NCBI GenBank assembly: GCA_945952065.1
Contig: CAMFGY010000008.1
Span: 124,001 to 188,000, forward strand
Direction: 5' to 3'
DNA length: 64,000 nucleotides
DNA from: an uncultured Burkholderiales bacterium
GTDB lineage: Bacteria > Pseudomonadota > Gammaproteobacteria > Burkholderiales > Burkholderiaceae_C
This document shows, one piece after another, positions 34,817 to 44,783 of the stretch; position 1 is the first letter of the stretch; each line of letters opens with the position of its first letter. The notes under the pieces were generated by a model. That model ran no database searches. It was given only the letters and a program-made list of their open reading frames with translations, and was not told the origin of the DNA. The translations under genes were made by a program, and so were the position numbers.

Positions 34817-35346
34817 GCACGCCGCGGGTCCATCTGCGTCCGACCATGTTGTCGGATCTGGACTATGTGGTGTCGGTCGAACAAGACGGGGCGAACCTGC
34901 CCTTCATCACGCCCTGGGAGCGTACCCAGCACGAGGGCGCGGTGCGCTTTCCAGACTTCCGGCACTTCATCATCGAAGCGGGGCCCGATTCGGCGCGGGC
35001 TGGCTTTGTGATCTTTCAAGGCTGCCGCAATCCGCATGGCTCGGTGGAGTTGAAGCGCATCGTGCTGGCACCCAAAGGGCAAGGCCTGGGCCGGGCTTGC
35101 GTGCGCTTGCTCAAGAAACTGGCCTTTACCCAGCTGCATGCGCATCGCTTCTGGCTGGATGTGAAGGCTTTGAACACCCGTGCACTCAAGCTCTATGCCA
35201 GCGAGGGCTTTGTGGAAGAGGGGCGGCTGCGCGAGAGTGTGCGCGTCAATTTGGACGGGGCCGATGGCTATGACAGCCTGATCGTCATGTCCATGCTGGA
35301 CCGCGAATACCAGGCTCGACTGGCCCTGGGCGAGGAGGGCGAGTGA
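34813..35346 (+). CDS. GNAT family N-acetyltransferase between parE and parC
   Basis: 177 residues. The acetyl-CoA loop is APKGQGLGRACVRLL, and NTRALKLYASEGFVEEGRLRESVRV is the usual C-terminal strand-helix of RimI-like GNATs. ATGA overlaps parE and the next gene overlaps its stop (GTGA), so it is translated as part of the topoisomerase IV transcript. The substrate is unknown. A role on ParE/ParC or the neighbouring wall enzyme is only a possibility. Confidence 0.88.
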   Translation: MSTPRVHLRPTMLSDLDYVVSVEQDGANLPFITPWERTQHEGAVRFPDFRHFIIEAGPDSARAGFVIFQGCRNPHGSVELKRIVLAPKGQGLGRACVRLLKKLAFTQLHAHRFWLDVKALNTRALKLYASEGFVEEGRLRESVRVNLDGADGYDSLIVMSMLDREYQARLALGEEGE

Positions 35347-36038
35347 ATTCGCGGCAACTTGCCATCGCGGTCGCGGCTCTGAGTCTGGCCCTGCCGGTGC
35401 ATGCGGAGCTTTGGGGTTATGTCGATGCCCAGGGCACGGCACATTTGGCCTCGCGTCAGATCGATGGGGCCTACAACCTGGTGCTGGGTGCGGCCGATGC
35501 CGCCCAAGGGCGGGTGCCCGGCAAGCAAGACAGCAGCCAACATTTGCTCACTTGGTTGGAGATCGCGCCCGAGGTCAAATCGGTGCAGCCTTATCTGCGC
35601 GAGGCGGCCGCCCAGACCGGCGTGGACATGGCTTTGCTGAAGGCCGTGATCACCGTGGAATCGGGCTACAAGCGCAATGCGGTATCGCCGCGCGGTGCCA
35701 TCGGCCTGATGCAAATCACCCCCGTCGCGGCAGCCCGTTATGCCAGCCTGAGCGAGCGCCTGCGTCCGGTCGAGCAGCGATTGCTGGACCCCCGTATCAA
35801 TGTCTTGACCGGCGCGCGCATGCTCGCCGATCTGATCAAACGATTTGGCCGCATCGATGCGGCTTTGGCGGCCTGGAACGCCGGAGAAGGCGCGGTACGC
35901 CGCGCTGGCGGCGTGGTGCCGCCCATTGATGAAACCCAAGCCCATGTCCATCTGGTGCTGGAGCTTTACTGGGCCTTGTTGCAACACGGCATGCCTGCCA
36001 AAGCGCAGCAACTGACGATTCACTCTGACAAACCATGA
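35343..36038 (+). CDS. Periplasmic lytic transglycosylase, SLT domain
   Basis: 231 residues with a signal peptide (1-21, PVHA cleavage), a short DUF4124-like strand pair ([14 protein letters not shown]) and an SLT domain. The catalytic Glu106 is in [22 protein letters not shown] and the AWNAGEGAV motif follows. It cuts peptidoglycan to anhydromuropeptides. The start is GTG, overlapping the GNAT stop by 4 bp. It overlaps parC by 4 bp as well, so a wall enzyme is translated between the two topoisomerase subunits. Confidence 0.9.
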   Translation: MNSRQLAIAVAALSLALPVHAELWGYVDAQGTAHLASRQIDGAYNLVLGAADAAQGRVPGKQDSSQHLLTWLEIAPEVKSVQPYLREAAAQTGVDMALLKAVITVESGYKRNAVSPRGAIGLMQITPVAAARYASLSERLRPVEQRLLDPRINVLTGARMLADLIKRFGRIDAALAAWNAGEGAVRRAGGVVPPIDETQAHVHLVLELYWALLQHGMPAKAQQLTIHSDKP

Positions 36039-38365
36039 CTCAGCAGACTTCGATTTTTGACGCGCCACCGCCCAGCGATGACCCCGATGCCTTGACCCTG
36101 GGCCACTATGCCGAACGGGCGTACTTGGAGTACGCCCTCAGCGTGGTGAAGGGCCGCGCGCTGCCCGATGTGTGCGACGGCCAAAAGCCAGTGCAGCGGC
36201 GCATTTTGTATTCGATGGAGCGCATGGGTCTGGCCTTCACTGGCACCGCCGGCGCCAAGCCCGTCAAGGGCGCCCGGGTGGTGGGCGATGTCTTGGGCCG
36301 CTTTCACCCACACGGCGACCAGTCGGTCTACGACGCCTTGGTGCGCATGGCGCAAGACTTTTCGCAGCGCTATCCGCTGATCGATGGCCAGGGCAATTTC
36401 GGCAGTCGCGATGGCGACGGCGCTGCGGCCATGCGTTACACCGAAGCACGCTTGGCACCGATTGCCCGCTTGCTGCTCGATGAAATCGACGAAGGCACGG
36501 TGGACTTTGCGCCCAATTACGACGGCTCCACCGAAGAGCCGCGTCAACTGCCGGCGCGCCTGCCTTTTGTGCTGTTGAACGGCGCCAGCGGCATTGCCGT
36601 GGGCATGGCCACCGAGGTGCCCAGCCACAATCTGCGCGAAGTGGCGGCCGCTGCCGTTGCCTTGCTGAAGAACGACCAGCTCAGCGACGACGAGCTGTTC
36701 GGCCTGCTGCCTGGGCCGGACTACCCCGGCGGCGGCCAGCTGATCAGCTCGGCGGAGGACATTCGCGCCGCCTACCAAAGCGGCCGCGGCAGCATGAAGC
36801 TGCGCGCGCGTTGGAAGATTGAAGACCTGGCTCGCGGTCAGTGGCAGATGGTGGTCACCGAGTTGCCGCATGGCACCAGCAGCCAAAAAGTGCTGGAGGA
36901 GATTGAAGAGCTCTCCAACCCCAAGGTCAAGGCGGGCAAGAAGGCGCTCAGCCAAGAGCAGCTGCAGCTCAAGGCCAGCTTGTTGGCGGTCTTGGACGGG
37001 GTGCGCGATGAGTCGAGCAAGGACGCGCCGGTGCGCCTCGTCTTCGAACCCAAGAGCCGCACGGTGGAGCAGCAAGACCTGATCACCACGCTGTTGGCGC
37101 ACACCAGTCTGGAGACCTCGGCCTCGATCAATATGACCATGATCGGCGCCGATGGCCGGCCCACGCTGAAGAGCTTGCGGCAGATTCTGAGTGAATGGCT
37201 GGGCTACCGCCAGCAAACGGTTTTGCGCCGCACCCAGCATCGTTTGGCCAAGGTCTTGGACCGCATCCATGTGCTGGAAGGCCGGCAGCTGGTGCTGCTC
37301 AATATCGACGAAGTCATCCGCATCATTCGCAACAGCGATGAGCCCAAGGCGGCGCTGATCGAGCGCTTCAAGCTCAGCGACCGGCAGGCCGAGGACATTC
37401 TCGAGATTCGCCTGCGTCAATTGGCGCGGCTGGAAGCGATCAAGATCGAGCAGGAGTTGAAAAACCTGCGCGAGGAGCAGGCCAAGCTGGAAGACATTCT
37501 GGCCAACCCCAATGTCTTGAAGCGCACCGTCATCAAGGAAATTGAGGCCGACGCCAAGCAATACGGCGACGAGCGCCGCACCCTGATCCAAGAAGAAAAG
37601 AAGGCGGTGGCCGAAGTTCGCATCGTCGACGAGCCAGTGACCGTGGTGGTCAGCATCAAGGGCTGGGTGCGCGCGCTCAAGGGCCATGACATCGACCCCG
37701 CCGCGCTGGCCTTCAAGAGCGGTGACCAGCTCTATGGCACCTTCCCTTGCCGCAGCGTGGACCCGCTGATCGTGTTCGGTAACAACGGCAGGGTCTACTC
37801 GGTGCCGGTCTCGGTCTTGCCGGGTGGGCGGGGCGATGGTCAGCCCATCACCACCTTGATCGAGCTGGAAAGTGGCAGCCAGATTGCGCACTACTTCGCC
37901 GGCAGCGCCACCCAGCGCCTGGTCTTGGCGGGCACCGGGGGCTTTGGTTTGATCGCTCAGGTGGGCGATTTGGTGGGCCGCCAGAAAGCCGGCAAAACCT
38001 TCTTGAGCTTGGAAGGGGATGAGCAACCGCTGCCGCCGTCCGCTGTGCCGGTGGGCGAGGTGTTGGGCGTGCAGCTCGCCTGCCTGAGCCTGAACGGCCG
38101 CCTGCTGACCTATCCGCTCGATGAGTTGAAGCACCAGCCCAAGGGCGGTCGCGGCCTGACCCTGGTGGATTTGGAGCCCAAAGATGCGCTGCTCAGCGTG
38201 GCCGCCTTCACCCAAAGCCTCTTGGTGCTGGGCACCGGGCGCGGCGCCAAGCCCAAGGAAGAGCTGCTCAAGGGCGTGGGCCTTGCCAGTTATGCCGGCA
38301 AGCGCGCACGCAAGGGCAAGGCGGTGGAAGCCTTCCAAAAAGTCTTGCGAGTGCTGGCGCCTTGA
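36035..38365 (+). CDS. parC: DNA topoisomerase IV subunit A
   Basis: 776 residues. The active-site Tyr135 is in [10 protein letters not shown], with the DNA gate start [19 protein letters not shown] and a C-terminal beta-pinwheel. The quinolone-determining helix reads [17 protein letters not shown], with Gln96 where E. coli ParC has Ser80 and Asp100 where it has Glu84. The ATG overlaps the transglycosylase stop by 4 bp. The beta-lactamase gene starts inside its stop codon (TTGA). Confidence 0.97.
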   Translation: MTQQTSIFDAPPPSDDPDALTLGHYAERAYLEYALSVVKGRALPDVCDGQKPVQRRILYSMERMGLAFTGTAGAKPVKGARVVGDVLGRFHPHGDQSVYDALVRMAQDFSQRYPLIDGQGNFGSRDGDGAAAMRYTEARLAPIARLLLDEIDEGTVDFAPNYDGSTEEPRQLPARLPFVLLNGASGIAVGMATEVPSHNLREVAAAAVALLKNDQLSDDELFGLLPGPDYPGGGQLISSAEDIRAAYQSGRGSMKLRARWKIEDLARGQWQMVVTELPHGTSSQKVLEEIEELSNPKVKAGKKALSQEQLQLKASLLAVLDGVRDESSKDAPVRLVFEPKSRTVEQQDLITTLLAHTSLETSASINMTMIGADGRPTLKSLRQILSEWLGYRQQTVLRRTQHRLAKVLDRIHVLEGRQLVLLNIDEVIRIIRNSDEPKAALIERFKLSDRQAEDILEIRLRQLARLEAIKIEQELKNLREEQAKLEDILANPNVLKRTVIKEIEADAKQYGDERRTLIQEEKKAVAEVRIVDEPVTVVVSIKGWVRALKGHDIDPAALAFKSGDQLYGTFPCRSVDPLIVFGNNGRVYSVPVSVLPGGRGDGQPITTLIELESGSQIAHYFAGSATQRLVLAGTGGFGLIAQVGDLVGRQKAGKTFLSLEGDEQPLPPSAVPVGEVLGVQLACLSLNGRLLTYPLDELKHQPKGGRGLTLVDLEPKDALLSVAAFTQSLLVLGTGRGAKPKEELLKGVGLASYAGKRARKGKAVEAFQKVLRVLAP

Positions 38366-39267
38366 GTGCGCGTCTTGCGGGGCCGCGCCGGCGCTGGCTG
38401 CTGCAGGCCGGTTTGTCTCTGGCCCTGCCGCAAGCCGCCTGGGCGGGGGGCGAGTCTTTGCCTGAGCTGTGCCAGCGTTTGGAGCAGCAATGCGGTGGGC
38501 AAATCGGCTTGTTCGCCTTGCACACCGGCAGCCGGCGCCAGCTGGCCTACCGGGCCGAGCAGCGCTTTGCCATGTGCTCGACCTTCAAGCTGCTGCTGGC
38601 CGGCGCGGTGCTGGCGCGCATTGACGCGGGCCAGTTGCGCCACGATCAGCGGGTGCGCTTTGGCCCCCGCGATCTGGTGCCGCATGCGCCGGTAACGGGG
38701 GCTTTGTTGGCCTCCGGCACCGTGTCTGCCTCGCTGACCGTGCTGGATCTGTGCGCGGCCATCTTGCTGGAGAGCGACAACCCGGCGGCCAATCTGTTGC
38801 TGCCTCTGGTGGGCGGGCCACCGGGCCTGACGCGGTTTTTCCGTGAGTTGGGCGATACCGAAACCCGGCTGGATCGCATCGAGCCCGCGCTCAACAGCAA
38901 TCTGCCCGGCGACCCGCGTGACAGCAGCACGCCGGCCAGTTTTGTCGGCCTGATGGAGCGGCTGCTTTGCAGCGACACCCTCTCCGACGCCTCGCGCCAG
39001 CAGCTCTTGATCTGGATGAATGAGACCGAAACCGGCTTGGGTCGCTTGCGTGCAGGCGCGCCGAAGGACTGGCCCGCCGGCGATAAAACCGGCACTGGGC
39101 CGCGCGGCGCCGTCAATGACGTGGCGATTTTTTTCCCGCCCCAACAGTCGCCCATCCTGATGGCGGTATTCATGCAGGGCTCCAGCTGGGAGGTGAAGGC
39201 GCTGAATGCGCTGCATGCCGAGTTGGCGGGCAAAGTCTTGGCCGACCTGAGGGCAACGTCGACCTAG
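38362..39267 (+). CDS. Class A beta-lactamase
   Basis: 301 residues with all class A motifs: CSTFK (Ser73, Lys76; Ambler 70/73), SDN (138-140; Ambler 130-132), RIEPALN with Glu174 (Ambler 166) and DKTGTG (Lys242; Ambler 234). The export signal carries [10 protein letters not shown], so Tat export is possible. Cys72 precedes the serine (Ambler 69), but Ambler 238 is Gly, so the carbapenemase-type disulfide is absent. The start is the TTG at 38362, overlapping the parC stop (TTGA); no other in-frame start precedes the signal. No LysR/AmpR regulator adjoins it. It appears to be a housekeeping-linked chromosomal enzyme; the substrate range is unknown. Confidence 0.92.
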   Translation: MSARLAGPRRRWLLQAGLSLALPQAAWAGGESLPELCQRLEQQCGGQIGLFALHTGSRRQLAYRAEQRFAMCSTFKLLLAGAVLARIDAGQLRHDQRVRFGPRDLVPHAPVTGALLASGTVSASLTVLDLCAAILLESDNPAANLLLPLVGGPPGLTRFFRELGDTETRLDRIEPALNSNLPGDPRDSSTPASFVGLMERLLCSDTLSDASRQQLLIWMNETETGLGRLRAGAPKDWPAGDKTGTGPRGAVNDVAIFFPPQQSPILMAVFMQGSSWEVKALNALHAELAGKVLADLRATST

Positions 39268-39310
39268 GCTGAAGAACCCCGCGGCGCGGGCTGGGCGCTC
39301 ACTCTGGGAC

Positions 39311-39769
39311 TTACCAGTGTGTGAACGGGTGGGCCGCCAATTGCGAGTTGAAGTAACGTGGGTCCTCGGTGACCTCTGAGCCCAGCCAGGGCGGAGATTC
39401 AAAGGTTTGAGACTCGTTTTGAAGCTCGATCTCAGCCACCACCAGGCCGACATTGGCACCGAGAAATTCATCCACTTCCCAGTTCATTCCGGCATGCGGG
39501 ACGATGTAGCGGATCTTCTCGACGCAAGGCCCATCCGCCAGCTTCAGCAGGGCTTGGGCATCGCCGAGCGGAATCGGGTATTCAAACTCGGCGCGGCTGG
39601 CCCCGACGCTGGCGCCCTTGATGGTCAACCAAGCCGACTCACCCGCGATGCGTACCCGCACCGTGCGGGCCGGGTCGCGGCTCAAATAACCTTGGTTCAG
39701 GTACTGGCCTTGCCCTTGCTTCCAGCCCTCGCCTTGGACCAGAAACTTGCGTTCGATCTCGACGCCCAT
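39311..39769 (-). CDS. CYTH domain protein (class IV cyclase/triphosphatase-like)
   Basis: 152 residues. It begins with the CYTH signature EIERKFLV, followed by RVRIAGESAWLTIKG and EFEYPIPLGDAQALL, the beta-tunnel charges that bind triphosphate. The C terminus holds VAEIELQ. Single-domain bacterial CYTH proteins are usually inorganic triphosphatases or of unknown role, and adenylate cyclase activity is less likely. It starts 13 bp after pyrD on the same strand and is probably co-transcribed. Confidence 0.9.
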   Translation of the reverse strand: MGVEIERKFLVQGEGWKQGQGQYLNQGYLSRDPARTVRVRIAGESAWLTIKGASVGASRAEFEYPIPLGDAQALLKLADGPCVEKIRYIVPHAGMNWEVDEFLGANVGLVVAEIELQNESQTFESPPWLGSEVTEDPRYFNSQLAAHPFTHW

Positions 39770-39782
39770 GCGTGTGCAGCCT

Positions 39783-40823
39783 TCAAGCGCGCGCCATCGC
39801 GGCGGCGCATTCGCTGACCAGGGCCGGGCCTTTGTAGATCAGGCCGGTGTAGACCTGCACCAGATCGGCGCCGGCTTGCAGCTTGGCGCGCGCATCGGCG
39901 CCGCTCATCACGCCGCCCACGCCGATGATGGGGTAGCCGCTGCCCAGCGCGGCGCGCAGCAGGCGGATCACGCGGTTGCTGGCCTCAAACACCGGCCGAC
40001 CGGACAGGCCGCCGGTTTCTTCGGCATGCGGCAGGCCTTTGACCGCATCGCGCGAGATGGTGGTGTTGGTGGCGATCACGCCGTCGATGCCGTTGGCTTT
40101 GAGCGTTTGGGCGATGACGCTGACCTGGTCTTCATCCAGATCGGGCGCAATCTTCACAAACATCGGCACGCGGCGCTTGGCGCTCGCTTCGAGCTTGAGC
40201 TTTTTCTCCTGCAAGCTGCCGAGCAAGGCGTCCAGTGCCTCATCGCTTTGCAGCGCGCGCAGGTTCTTGGTGTTGGGGCTGGAGATGTTGACGGTGATGT
40301 AGTCGGCATGGGGGAACACGCCCTCCAGGCCGATCAAATAGTCGTCGGCCGCGTTTTCAATCGGCGTGGCGGCGTTCTTGCCGATGTTCAGGCCGACCAA
40401 GCCACCGGCGGCGCGGAAGCTGTGGGCGCGCTGCACATTGGCCAGGAAGCTGGCCAGCCCTTCGTTGTTGAAGCCCAGGCGGTTGATCAAGGCATCGGCC
40501 TGCGGCAGGCGGAACATGCGTGGCTTGTCATTGCCCGGCTGGCCCTTGGGTGTGACCGTGCCGACCTCGATGAAGCCAAAGCCCATGGCCCCCAGGCCGT
40601 CGATGCAGCGGCCGTTTTTGTCCAGGCCGGCGGCCAGTCCGATGCGGTTGGGGAACTTCAGCCCGGCCAGCAGCAGCGGGTCTTGCACCCGGGTTTGCGA
40701 CCACAGGCATTGGCCCGGCGTGTTTTGCAGCTTGGCGATGGCGCCAAGCGTCAGCTCGTGGGCATGCTCGGGATCGAGGCCGAACAAAAAAGGGCGGGTG
40801 AGGGCGTAAGGGATCAAAGGCAT
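39783..40823 (-). CDS. pyrD: Dihydroorotate dehydrogenase (quinone), class 2
   Basis: 346 residues. An N-terminal hydrophobic/amphipathic membrane-docking extension ([14 protein letters not shown]) marks the class 2, quinone-using type. FMN and catalytic motifs are [36 protein letters not shown] (catalytic Ser) and [11 protein letters not shown]. It oxidises dihydroorotate to orotate in pyrimidine synthesis. The ATG at 40823 has a GACAAT hexamer 6 nt upstream and no Shine-Dalgarno, so the message may be leaderless. It is divergent from the DAHP synthase gene. The frame stays open far upstream, but those codons are antisense to aroF/G/H. Confidence 0.96.
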   Translation of the reverse strand: MPLIPYALTRPFLFGLDPEHAHELTLGAIAKLQNTPGQCLWSQTRVQDPLLLAGLKFPNRIGLAAGLDKNGRCIDGLGAMGFGFIEVGTVTPKGQPGNDKPRMFRLPQADALINRLGFNNEGLASFLANVQRAHSFRAAGGLVGLNIGKNAATPIENAADDYLIGLEGVFPHADYITVNISSPNTKNLRALQSDEALDALLGSLQEKKLKLEASAKRRVPMFVKIAPDLDEDQVSVIAQTLKANGIDGVIATNTTISRDAVKGLPHAEETGGLSGRPVFEASNRVIRLLRAALGSGYPIIGVGGVMSGADARAKLQAGADLVQVYTGLIYKGPALVSECAAAMARA

Positions 40824-40895
40824 GGGCGAATTGTCGCATCGCCCGTCACAGGGGCTTGCGCATTGATAATCCGGCCAAGCCAGGAAAGCCAAACA

Positions 40896-42020
40896 ATGAA
40901 AAACCTCGACAACCCTGCCCAAGACCGCGAAGTGGGCTCTCGCGACGCCACGCAAGACAGCACCCGCACCGACGACACCCGCATCGGCGCGGTGCGACCC
41001 CTGATCTCGCCGGCGCTTTTGTTTGACGAACTGCCCGCGCCCGACGCCTCCTTGGCCTTGGTGGAAAACGCCCGCCGCGACATCAGCCGTGTGCTGCATG
41101 GGCAGGATGACCGCCTGCTGGTGGTGGTGGGGCCTTGCTCCATCCACGACCACGACCAGGCCATGGACTACGCGCGGCTCTTGCGGGATCTGCGCGATGA
41201 GCTGAGCCAAGACCTCCTGCTGGTGATGCGCGTTTACTTTGAAAAGCCGCGCACCACCGTGGGCTGGAAGGGCTATATCAACGATCCGCGCCTGGACGGC
41301 AGCTTCCATATGAACGAAGGCCTGCGCCTGGCGCGCAAGCTCTTGCTGGACGTGACGGCCCTGGGCCTGCCGGCGGGCACCGAGTTCTTGGACCTGCTGT
41401 CGCCGCAGTACATCAGCGACTTGATCGCCTGGGGCGCGATTGGTGCACGCACCACCGAGAGCCAAAGCCACCGTCAACTGGCCTCGGGCCTGAGCTGCCC
41501 CGTGGGCTTCAAGAATGGCACCGATGGGGGCATCAAGGTGGCCAGCGATGCCGTGCTGGCGGCCCGCGCCAGCCATGCCTTCATGGGCATGACCAAGATG
41601 GGCGCCGCGGCGATTTTTGAAACCCGTGGCAATGATGACTGCCACATCATCCTGCGTGGTGGCAAAGCGCCCAATTACGACGCCGCCTCGGTCGCCGCAG
41701 CCTGCGAAGCGATGGCGGCCGCCGGCTTGCGTGAGCAGGTGATGGTGGACTTCTCGCATGCCAATTCCAGCAAGAAGTACGAGCGGCAAATTGATGTTGG
41801 CCGCGATGTGGCGGCGCAAATTGCCGGCGGCGATGCACGCATCACCGGCGTGATGATCGAGTCGCATCTGCAACCGGGCCGCCAAGACTTGGCCGAGGGC
41901 AAGAGCAAGGCTGATCTTTTGCCCGGCGTCTCGATCACCGATGCTTGCCTGGGCTGGAGCCAAACCGAGCCTTTGCTGCGCGAGCTGGCCGCGGCGGTGC
42001 GCGCGCGTCGCCAGGCTTGA
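40896..42020 (+). CDS. 3-deoxy-7-phosphoheptulonate (DAHP) synthase, class I (AroF/G/H type)
   Basis: 374 residues. Class I motifs are [49 protein letters not shown] and [14 protein letters not shown] with metal ligands. It condenses PEP and erythrose-4-phosphate, the entry step of the shikimate pathway. The first about 30 residues are polar and low in predicted structure. A CAGGAAAG ribosome site precedes the ATG. Which aromatic amino acid inhibits it cannot be read with confidence. Confidence 0.95.
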   Translation: MKNLDNPAQDREVGSRDATQDSTRTDDTRIGAVRPLISPALLFDELPAPDASLALVENARRDISRVLHGQDDRLLVVVGPCSIHDHDQAMDYARLLRDLRDELSQDLLLVMRVYFEKPRTTVGWKGYINDPRLDGSFHMNEGLRLARKLLLDVTALGLPAGTEFLDLLSPQYISDLIAWGAIGARTTESQSHRQLASGLSCPVGFKNGTDGGIKVASDAVLAARASHAFMGMTKMGAAAIFETRGNDDCHIILRGGKAPNYDAASVAAACEAMAAAGLREQVMVDFSHANSSKKYERQIDVGRDVAAQIAGGDARITGVMIESHLQPGRQDLAEGKSKADLLPGVSITDACLGWSQTEPLLRELAAAVRARRQA

Positions 42021-42200
42021 GGGTCTAGAAGCGGGGCAAGGCACACAGCGCGGCCACGGCTCCTACCCGGCTTCGCCACCGTTCACGCCCACAGGCCGCG
42101 GCTCGCGCTGCTGGGCCTCTTTTGGTCGCATTGCGATTCATTGTTTGAAGCGCGTTCCCTAGAGTTCAGCCATCTCAACACTGAACTCAGGGAGCCAGCG

Positions 42201-42701
42201 ATGACCTCTAGCGCGACACGCCACACCATTCAACAAGGGCCAGCGAGCCCGGCCCTGGGCGGCTGGCGCAGCGGGGTGCATGCCACGGCTGCGCTGCTGC
42301 TGCTCGCGGCCTTGCCGGTGCGCCACGCTCAGGCCATGGAAATGGAGCTGGAAGTCAGCGGCCTGCGGCACAGCGAGGGGCGGGTGATGGTGGGGGTGTA
42401 CACCGAGGCCAACTGGTTGAAAGCCCCCTTGCTTGGCCACAGCGTCGACGCCAGTGCGCAAAAAGATGGCCGGGTGCTGATCCGGCTGACCGAGCTGCCG
42501 GAGCAAGCCGGTATGAGGCTCGCCCTCAGCGTCTTTCATGACTTGAACGGCAACGGCAAGCTCGACAGCAATGCCTTCGGCATGCCTAAAGAGCCCTACG
42601 GTTTCTCCAACAATGCGGCCGCAAGCTTTGGGCCGCCAAAGTTTGAAAAAGCGCAGTTCGAGGCCAAGCAGGGCGCTCGCATTGCTGTGCAACTGAACTG
42701 A
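42201..42701 (+). CDS. DUF2141 secreted protein
   Basis: 166 residues with a long signal peptide (cleavage near RHAQA, about residue 46) and the DUF2141 pattern: MELEVSGLRHSEGRVMVGVY, FHDLNGNGKLDSNAFGMPKEPYGFSNNA. The DLNGNGKLD segment resembles a calcium-binding loop. These small beta-sandwich proteins have no established function. GGGAG lies 8 nt before the ATG. The carotenoid oxygenase gene follows after 13 bp, so the two are co-expressed. Confidence 0.88.
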   Translation: MTSSATRHTIQQGPASPALGGWRSGVHATAALLLLAALPVRHAQAMEMELEVSGLRHSEGRVMVGVYTEANWLKAPLLGHSVDASAQKDGRVLIRLTELPEQAGMRLALSVFHDLNGNGKLDSNAFGMPKEPYGFSNNAAASFGPPKFEKAQFEAKQGARIAVQLN

Positions 42702-42714
42702 GCGGAGCCCGAGC

Positions 42715-44268
42715 ATGCTGCAAAGACGTGATCTTCTCAAAGCTGGTGCCTCTGGCTTGGCGGGGCTGGGCCACTTCAGCCTGCTGCAAGAAGCGCTGGC
42801 GCAAGGACTGGCGAGCCCAAACTTACCAAGCTGGGCGCCGGAGCTGGCGCCGCTGCGGGGCTTCAGCGGCCAAGAGCTTTTCGATGCGAGGGACTTGCGC
42901 ATCGAAGGCCAATTGCCGGCGGGTTTGAAGGGTGTGTACTACCGCAACGGCCCCGGCGTGATGGCGCGTGGCCAAGAGCGCTACAAGCATTGGTTCGATG
43001 GGGACGGCTTGGTGCAGGCCTGGACTTTTGGTGAAGGCGCGGTGCATCACAAAGCCCGTTTCGTGCAGACCCAAAAGCTGCGTCAAGAAACGGCTGCGGG
43101 TCGCTTCATGGTGCCGGGCTTTGGCACAGCTTTTGCCGACGCCGCCTCACGCAGCCCGGTGCGCCGTGCCGATGATCTGAACACCGCCAACACCAGCGTG
43201 ATGCTTCAACAGGGCCGCTTGTACGCGCTTTGGGAGGGCGGCAGCGCGCATGAACTCGACCCTGTGAGCCTGGCCACCCAAGGGCCCCGAGATTGGTCCA
43301 CCGACACCGCGGGCATGCCCTTCTCGGCCCACCCCAAGGTGGAAGCCGACGGCACGGTGTGGAACTTCGGCAGTCAGGCGGGCCAGATGGCGATCTATCA
43401 AATCTCCGCCCAAGGCCGTTTGCTGAACAGCCGGGTGTTGAAGATGCCTGTGGATTCGGCCATGGTGCATGACTTTGCCGTTTCGCAGCGCTTTTTGGTG
43501 TTCTTGTTGGCGCCCTTGCGGCTGGACATGGAGGCGCTGCGCGATGGCCTCAGCATGGTGGAGGCCATGCGCTGGCAGGCCCGCGAGGCCAGCACCGTCT
43601 GGGTGATCGACAAAGCGGATTTGAACCGGCACTGGGTCATGGAGATGCCCGCCGCCATGGTGTTTCACTTCGGCAATGCCTGGGACGATGGCAGGCAGAT
43701 CCACCTGGACTATGTGGAGGCGCAGGCCTTTCCCATCATCAACAGCGCGCTGACGGACATCATGCGAGGCACCCGACCCAAGCCCAAAGTGTCCAGCCCG
43801 CGCTTCCTGCGCATTGACTTGGGCGCCAGCGCCATGGGCTCGGGTTCAGGCATGCAGGCGGCGCGCATTCTGTGGATGGCGCGCGATGAATCGGTGGAGT
43901 TCCCGGTGGTGGACCCGCGCGTGGTGGCGCAGCGTTACCGGCATGTGTACTACCCCTGTGCCATCGACACCGGCGAGCGCTGGGGCTTCAACGGCTTGAT
44001 GCATCTGGACATCGAGACCGGCCGCCGTGAGCGCTTTTCGTTTGGCAACGATGTGGTGCTGGAGGAGCATGTGCTGGTCCCCAAACCGGGCAGCAGCAAA
44101 GAGGGCGAGGGCTGGCTCTTGGGCCTGGGTTACGACTTGCGCAGCAAACGCTCATTCGCCTCGGTGTTTGATGCGCAGGCGCTCAGCGCCGGGCCCTTGG
44201 CCAGGGTGTTCTTGCCCTACTGGGTCACCTACGGCTTTCATGGCAAGTTCTACCCGAGCCAAGGCTGA
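42715..44268 (+). CDS. Carotenoid oxygenase (RPE65/CCD family), Tat-exported
   Basis: 517 residues. A seven-bladed propeller family member with the four iron ligands His206 (SAHPK), His252 (MVHDF), His318 (FHFGN) and His509 (GFHGK), so an active mononuclear iron site is expected. The N terminus QRRDLLKAG followed by a hydrophobic stretch is a Tat signal, placing the folded enzyme in the periplasm. Family members cleave carotenoids or stilbene-like olefins. No carotenoid genes are in the window, so the substrate is open. It is paired with a secreted DUF2141 protein. Confidence 0.9.
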   Translation: MLQRRDLLKAGASGLAGLGHFSLLQEALAQGLASPNLPSWAPELAPLRGFSGQELFDARDLRIEGQLPAGLKGVYYRNGPGVMARGQERYKHWFDGDGLVQAWTFGEGAVHHKARFVQTQKLRQETAAGRFMVPGFGTAFADAASRSPVRRADDLNTANTSVMLQQGRLYALWEGGSAHELDPVSLATQGPRDWSTDTAGMPFSAHPKVEADGTVWNFGSQAGQMAIYQISAQGRLLNSRVLKMPVDSAMVHDFAVSQRFLVFLLAPLRLDMEALRDGLSMVEAMRWQAREASTVWVIDKADLNRHWVMEMPAAMVFHFGNAWDDGRQIHLDYVEAQAFPIINSALTDIMRGTRPKPKVSSPRFLRIDLGASAMGSGSGMQAARILWMARDESVEFPVVDPRVVAQRYRHVYYPCAIDTGERWGFNGLMHLDIETGRRERFSFGNDVVLEEHVLVPKPGSSKEGEGWLLGLGYDLRSKRSFASVFDAQALSAGPLARVFLPYWVTYGFHGKFYPSQG

Positions 44269-44340
44269 AGCGGCGCCGGACGGCGCAGCGCCGCCGCTCG
44301 AACCGCGGGGCGCCCGCGAAGATGAATCTTGAGGAAAAGC

Positions 44341-44601
44341 TCAAAGCTTTTGCACATCCAGGCTGGCGATTTGTTCGCTGCCCTGGGCCCAGCGATGCTG
44401 TGGCGCCTCCAAGTCTTGCTCTTGCGCGGCGGTGACTTCAGGGGCAGCCGCAGGTTCAAAGCTGCCGGTGCCCAAGCCCAGCAGGGTGATCAAGGCCAGA
44501 CCGGCAATCCAGGCTTGCGGGTCACGGCAGCGCTGCAGCAAGGGTTCAAGCCGCTTTTGCAGCGAGGTGGGCAGCGAATGGGCAGCAGTCATGGGCATCA
44601 T
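44341..44601 (-). CDS. Small membrane protein of unknown function
   Basis: 86 residues. A polar, basic N-terminal part (SLQKRLEPLLQRCRDPQAW) leads into one hydrophobic segment (IAGLALITLLGLGTGSF). The remainder, an acidic and polar C-terminal tail, is probably periplasmic. GGAG lies 8 nt before the ATG at 44601; a second ATG follows immediately. The gene is convergent with the carotenoid oxygenase gene. Not recognised. Confidence 0.6.
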   Translation of the reverse strand: MMPMTAAHSLPTSLQKRLEPLLQRCRDPQAWIAGLALITLLGLGTGSFEPAAAPEVTAAQEQDLEAPQHRWAQGSEQIASLDVQKL

Positions 44602-44783
44602 GGTCAGCACTCCTAAGTTCGGCGCGTGTTTGGCGTTGGAATGCTGGGACTGTATAGGCATACAGCTGTAAATGCAAACAGTTGTTGCGTGCGCCCAGGG
44701 CGCGGGCCAAGCAGGCCAGTGGCAGATAATGGTGGCCGGCCTTGCAAGGCCGCCCCTCATCCCTCAACAGAAGTTTCCTCAGC

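Noticed and set aside
40824-42044. Very long open frame continuing upstream of pyrD on the minus strand.
   Set aside because: It is the complement of the DAHP synthase gene. High GC removes stop codons from the opposite strand. The PyrD family starts at 40823.
44269-44298. GC-rich inverted repeat (AGCGGCG ... CGCCGCT) after the carotenoid oxygenase gene.
   Set aside because: No T-run follows on either strand, so it does not qualify as an intrinsic terminator. It may be a Rho-independent fold of no function in this GC-rich gap.
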